Assembly: GCA_031308135.1 (NCBI GenBank)
Contig: JAHLJT010003656.1
Location: forward strand, 67,785,484-67,849,483
From: Acheta domesticus
Lineage: Eukaryota; Arthropoda; Insecta; Orthoptera; Gryllidae
Length of the DNA: 64,000 nt
Direction of reading: 5' to 3'
A program made the position numbers and the translations under genes. The notes under the pieces are model-generated. The model did no database searches. It was given only the letters and a program-made list of their open reading frames with translations, and was not told the origin of the DNA. This document shows, one piece after another, positions 59,113-64,000 of the stretch; positions within the stretch are counted from its first letter, which is position 1, and each line of letters begins with the position of its first letter.

Positions 59113-61074
59113 TGTGAAGTGTCAGAGGAACCTTAAATTACATACAATGGCTGACATTAGAACTTTTAAGTAAAGAAATCGAATAGGCTACTATATGTTG
59201 GTACTCAGGAATTCTGTGGAGAACATTTGTTGCATCTCGTAAATATTATCTGAACCAAGTACCATTGAAATTTAAAAAATTGAATAATTAATATTCAGGA
59301 AATCTCCAAAAAACGCATTAAAAATTACGGAAAATGGTAAAAAATGACTTATTAGAAGAAACCAAGGAAAAACACAAAAAACAATGTATAAAAATGAGTC
59401 ATTTCCTTCTGTCATAACATAAATTGAATTTCTACGCAGTTTTCTAAAGTGAAAAAGTAAAAAAAATTACATTTCATTATAATCCGCCCCCTAATAATGA
59501 CGCACTTCATTATCTGACCAAAATATGTTAGGTAAGAAAAGCCTTGAATTTGCTTTGTTTCTCTCTTTATTGCTTTTAACATTATTTTTATTGTTTTTAT
59601 TTTTGAAATGATAATTGTTTTTAATTTTAACAATTTATACAATTACGGAGTACCCAGAGATGGAACGTACAAGTCTCGATAAAGTATTAATAACTTATGG
59701 AGACACTGTTGTGAAATAAAGGAAGTTTCCATATATGCATTTAATTCCAGCTGGATTTATTACTGTACACCAAGTTTGCCCCAAATTATGCTGTAATATA
59801 ATATATATCTGCTATCATTTCCAAGAAAAAGAATCTATCCCAGGTGCGTGTATCTGATAGCCGGCACAATTAACTGAGGGTTAATAAAATTCTGATTCCT
59901 AGTATTTTATACATATTTTCTTTTAAATTAAAATTTCTGAATGTAGATATACTTTACATAAGAGCCAAACTTCAACAAAAAATGTTGAACTAAAGCTGTT
60001 TAAAATGCATATTGCAAGGAAAAGACATCTTCAGATGAAAACCACCTTAAAATTCAAACATTTACACAATTTCCAACTTCATTCCTCTCAAGGCGTTCAC
60101 TTGAAAGGGCATCTTTCATTTATGAATATACTGATATTGCTTAACATTCTCAACATTTTTCATGATCCAAAAAACAATTCCTTCGCTTTACATGCTGAAT
60201 TTACTTTAATAAGAATCTACAAAAAGGTATGTCTAGTGCATCTACACAGTAGTATGTTAAACAAAGTGGCATGTCTAGAACAGAGATTCCAGCCTTTTTC
60301 TTTCATCAACTTTTAAAAGAATATTTTGTTTCATGCATGCAATGCTCCTTGCACTTTTATCTATATTATACCATATAACAACTCCGCACACCAACACTTT
60401 CATATATCATTCAATTTCCAATAGCTGGATACATTTCCGCTTTTGAATAGCTTAGTTTTGTAATCTTCATTGCTGAGCAATTGTTACAAAATGCAACCTA
60501 TATTGAGTGATTTTCAAGAACTGGCCATTACATTTTTGCAGGGTGCATTCAGGAAATATATTTTATTGTGCAAAAGAGTAACGTTGTGAAAGTAATAATT
60601 CCCTTGTGTTTTTTAAACATTCTAATGATGAATGATGAAACTGAAAGAACAGACTTCACAATATATGTTTTGTAGTGTTTAACAAAAAACAATTATTCAT
60701 TACCTTCATTAAATATTTTGAATTCTTTGTTAAGATCTAGCTCAATAGTCACCAAACTTATGAAGCTTGTGAGCACCCATACTATTTTCAATCATACTGT
60801 GAGCTACCAAGAAGCCAAGTCAGAAATGTTTTTTTATTTATTTTCCCCCAAATCTTAACATTTGTTTGTCTATAAACATACATTTCTTTTAAATATGAAA
60901 AAAATTAGTATTCACCAAAACTAAGAGTCCTCTATCCAAGCTCTGTAGAAAAAGTCCAGTTTAGCCAGCCTTGACCATGACTGTGATCTACCGAAAATTG
61001 CCCCGTGAGCAATAAGTAGCTCATGATTGAGGATTTTGGGAATCACTAATCTAGACATTAATTGTACTGTTGAT

Positions 61075-61270
61075 CAGTCGCTTGTTCATATTCAGTCAGT
61101 CGCTTGTTCATATTCAGTCAGTCGCTTGTTCATATTCAGTCAGTCGCTTGTTCATAATCAGTCAGTCGCTTGTTCATAATCAGTCAGTCGCTTGTTCATA
61201 ATCAGTCAGTCGCTTGTTCATAATCAGTCAGTCGCTTGTTCATAATCAGTCAGTCGCTTGTTCATAATCA
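61075..61270 (+). repeat. 22-bp minisatellite, nine copies
   Basis: The unit is CAGTCAGTCGCTTGTTCATA plus two bases. The first three copies end ATATT and the last six end ATAAT, so the array is made of two adjacent homogeneous blocks. Flanking sequence is unrelated. Confidence 0.92.
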
Positions 61271-62291
61271 GCTATTGGCTCCCAATTATATCTCAATTGA
61301 TAAATCACTAAACAATACTGAACAACTGACTATACAAAACTTCATATTCGTTGAGTTTTATGTAGCCACAAGAAATGCAACTGATGAGAATTTCTAGAAA
61401 AAAGTAAAGAAGCAATAAAATGTAATGTCTTTCTGGATTGGATGGAAGTTTTGTCAAATACAATCTGTCATTTAGTGACAAAATATTTGGCACACTTTCA
61501 TTGGTACATCCTTTTAATTAATACAGTATCAATAAACTGTAATTTAATCACCTTTATTTCAGGAAGGTTATGCTGCAATATTAAAAGAAAAATTGTCACA
61601 AATATTTGTAAATTCCTTTTCTCACTTTCAAAAAGTTTGAGAATATTCATTAACTCATAGTAGAAATGGACACCAAATATAAATGTATACAGTTTATCAT
61701 CAGAAGAATTAATCTTTATAAAAAAACATTTCTAGAAAATTCAAAGTTCTCTAGAAGAAAAAAAAGTGGTCACACTATATTTTGGAATGTCCTTTGATAT
61801 GAAGACAGATTTCCTTTAGACAAAACGGGAATAGGAATATGCTGATCAGTTCTCAAGCTTTCCCACAACAATAAATTACAAAGCTGATTTTATACATAAT
61901 TGTAGGTAAAGATAAAACAGAAAAATAAACTTAACATTGTAGGCAAGAAAATACGGCAAGAGTTAAGCATTTTGTATAGGAAAACCAAGATTTTCGATTT
62001 TGGAAAGGTTCTTCTGACAAGAAAAACCTTTTCAAGATTCTTGGCAGCTATTACGCTATTTGAACAAGAATTCTGACAAGGGGAAAAATTTTCATTCAAG
62101 CATTCCAATAACTCTTTAATAATTTCTCACTATTTATATTTTATTTTTTGTTTCTTTAGTGCAAATGTTTCGCTCTTTGAGCAGAGCAACTAGAAGGAAC
62201 TATTCGGCTTGCTATACTTTAAATGTTCTTCACATCTTTGATTCAATCAACTATTGGCTACACTACACAAATGAGTGCTCTTCAGTCCTGT
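61271..62291. other. Intergenic; no gene recognised
   Basis: AT-rich sequence with no recognisable feature between the minisatellite and the palindrome-bearing element. Confidence 0.4.
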
Positions 62292-63177
62292 GGTATCATA
62301 TATGATACCTTCGTCTTTTATTTTTTTCTACGCAATCCTAATTCACAGAAAGTTTTGTGACCATGGTATCATATACTATAAGGTTGTGGTTTCTCTGCAG
62401 TTAATTTTTTTGCGTTCATTTCGGTGTCAGTAGATGGCAGCACTACATAAAACTCGTGTTTTCTCAGAGTGACATGTCTTGGTTTAAATACAGGTAATTA
62501 TCACTTATTTCAAGGAATTTGCATGTGTTTATGAATACTATCTTCCAATACTATGTTAAAATGTTTACAATAATCCTGCATCTTATAATATTTGTAATAT
62601 AAGATTGAGGGATGTCGAAACTTGAGGAATCAAATGCGATACCTCGGGACACTAGCCAGTCGTTTTTTTAACAAAATTTTTGAGGTTATGTTTAATGTTT
62701 GTACATTTAACTTTGTCTGAGGACAAATATTTTCAATCTAGTTAATCGGATTGATCCAGTTCTATGTGACATTGAGTTTGATGATTCTGACAATGGGCAA
62801 CAGTTAGTTCAACAATAAGACAAAAATTATAGTGACAGCTACGATTCAGAAGCTTCTGTAGTACCGTAAACGTTATAGTTTTGTAGAATTGTAAACGTTA
62901 TAGTTTTGTAGAACAATGCTCCAATTTTGGAAGATTGTAAATGTTCTAGTTTTAAAGTTTACTGTAACAGCTACTTCGTATTTTTTGTAAGTCAATAAAT
63001 TGTTTGTCAATAAATATGGGCTATAATATTATCATAAACTATTTTTCAATAGCTTTAAATATTACAAGCATTAAAAGACCCAATATTAATTATTCTGTGC
63101 TTAACATGACACAAAATAGGAAAAAATATTATTAATAAACTGTCACCTTAGCGCCCTGAGGTATCATATATGATACC
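62292..63177. mobile_element. Possible decayed DNA transposon bounded by identical 18-bp palindromes
   Basis: The perfect palindrome GGTATCATATATGATACC occurs at 62292-62309 and 63160-63177, each preceded by CCTGTG or CCTGAG. A degenerate third copy, GGTATCATATACTATA, lies at 62365. The interior has an ATG frame at 62612 (MSKLEESNAIPRDTSQSFF, then stop) and an acidic relic, DPVLCDIEFDDSDNG, near 62755. Acidic N-termini and subterminal palindromes are seen in some piggyBac-like elements. Assignment is tentative. Confidence 0.4.
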
Positions 63178-64000
63178 ACCTGTAACAACAATGTGATTTA
63201 TAAAAAAAAATATAATGTGAGTAATTTTGTCTCATTTGGCACAAAAACAACCCATTTATTACAAAAATAAGTAATTCTGAATTTCCTCCTCAGCTCAGGA
63301 CCTGAAGAGGATAACAGCCCTTTACACTCCCATCCTATTTCCAACAGAATTTCATCAACATGTACATTAATTCAATGTCTATAATTTGATGGTAGATGGA
63401 TGTAATAATCCCTTTTAATACATAAAACATGGAACTTGAGAATAAGAACTGCTTTACTGTTGCCTTTTGGCACTTACTTTAACAAGATTTCTCCTATTGT
63501 AAAAGGAAGGTATATATTGTATGTGATTATCTTGTAAATAAACAAGTATCTCCATTGCTAATGTGACAGTAAAAATGATGCTCTTGAGAGTATTTAAGTG
63601 AATCACATAAGGTTTTATTTTTTTATTATTGAGAGATGTGTAATCTTTGAAATTCACAATACTATTCAACATCCCACCAACTTAAGTTTTGGCAAATAGG
63701 TGGAGCAACATTCTTCCTCTCTACTGATAGGTACTCCTTCCCCTATAATGCAAATAAGTAATCAAATACGAAACTGTAAGTAAAGATAATCTAGTAAATA
63801 ACAAATGAGAATTTGTCATAACAAGAATAAAAATAGTTTTGAGCGCAAACACTGAACTCTTTCAGAAAGTTTTTTTTGACAATGTTCAAATTACATGCAG
63901 TCTACAATTTGTTTCTTTGCAGTCCTGGGGCTTATTTTATTCACTGTTATACAGGAATGCATTAAAAAGGATGTAATCTCATTAAATGCAATGTCATATA
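63178..64000. other. Right end of window; no gene recognised
   Basis: AT-rich sequence. Open frames are short and unrecognised. Confidence 0.4.

Larger units (their letters stand above)
55084..61074. other. Long AT-rich stretch without a recognised gene
   Basis: Short open frames are present on both strands (for example plus 57408-57761, ending in a hydrophobic NILFLIVLLILQLTIIIP segment, and minus 57180-56866), but none shows a known domain. Two short minus-strand segments with splice-acceptor-like borders are listed separately. A near-duplicate CCCATGATAAAATGTTT occurs twice at about 58237-58290. Confidence 0.35.

Overview
This window is eukaryotic nuclear DNA, almost certainly from an insect. 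It is AT-rich, its two recognisable genes are split by spliceosomal introns with canonical GT/AG borders, and the rest is crowded with arthropod-type transposons: a Penelope-like element, non-LTR retroelements, and Tc1/mariner-, piggyBac- and hAT-like elements. The large introns and the gene families suggest a big-genome lineage such as a cockroach or termite relative; that placement is inference. No rRNA gene, intact tRNA gene, CRISPR array or bacterial-type operon was seen.

Layout. Bases 1 to about 6,860 are one pyrimidine-rich satellite tract built on a 13-bp unit, with a tandem duplication of about 1.75 kb inside it. A nine-exon plus-strand gene (9,131-14,945) gives a complete 415-residue membrane-anchored protein. 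It resembles the N-terminal module of arthropod proteins annotated as putative phosphoenolpyruvate synthase, but without the kinase part. A broken copy of a conserved orphan gene family sits in its third intron. From 15 to 22 kb lie a truncated non-LTR retroelement, a 48-bp-arm hairpin and a small Penelope-derived insertion. From 22,770 to 35,909 on the minus strand lie the three 3' coding exons of a Lifeguard/GRINA-type (Bax inhibitor-1 family) gene. Its introns hold a Tc1/mariner-like MITE, a piggyBac-like element with a nested LINE relic, and a hAT MITE with a perfect 8-bp target duplication.

From 37 to 55 kb no host gene was found. The region is a nest of terminal-inverted-repeat elements: two TTAA-flanked piggyBac-type elements, at least seven copies of a palindromic MITE family with exchangeable arms and cores, long-TIR MITEs, the C-terminal GIY-YIG part of a Penelope-like element, and a mariner-like element with a transposase fragment. 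From 55 to 64 kb the sequence is mostly AT-rich and unassigned, with a nine-copy 22-bp tandem repeat, repeated 18-bp palindromes and two weak candidate terminal exons on the minus strand.

The two recognised genes are not functionally linked as far as can be seen. The most unusual items are the stand-alone PEP-synthase-like N-terminal module, the satellite that is open in all three forward frames, and the modular palindromic MITE family.
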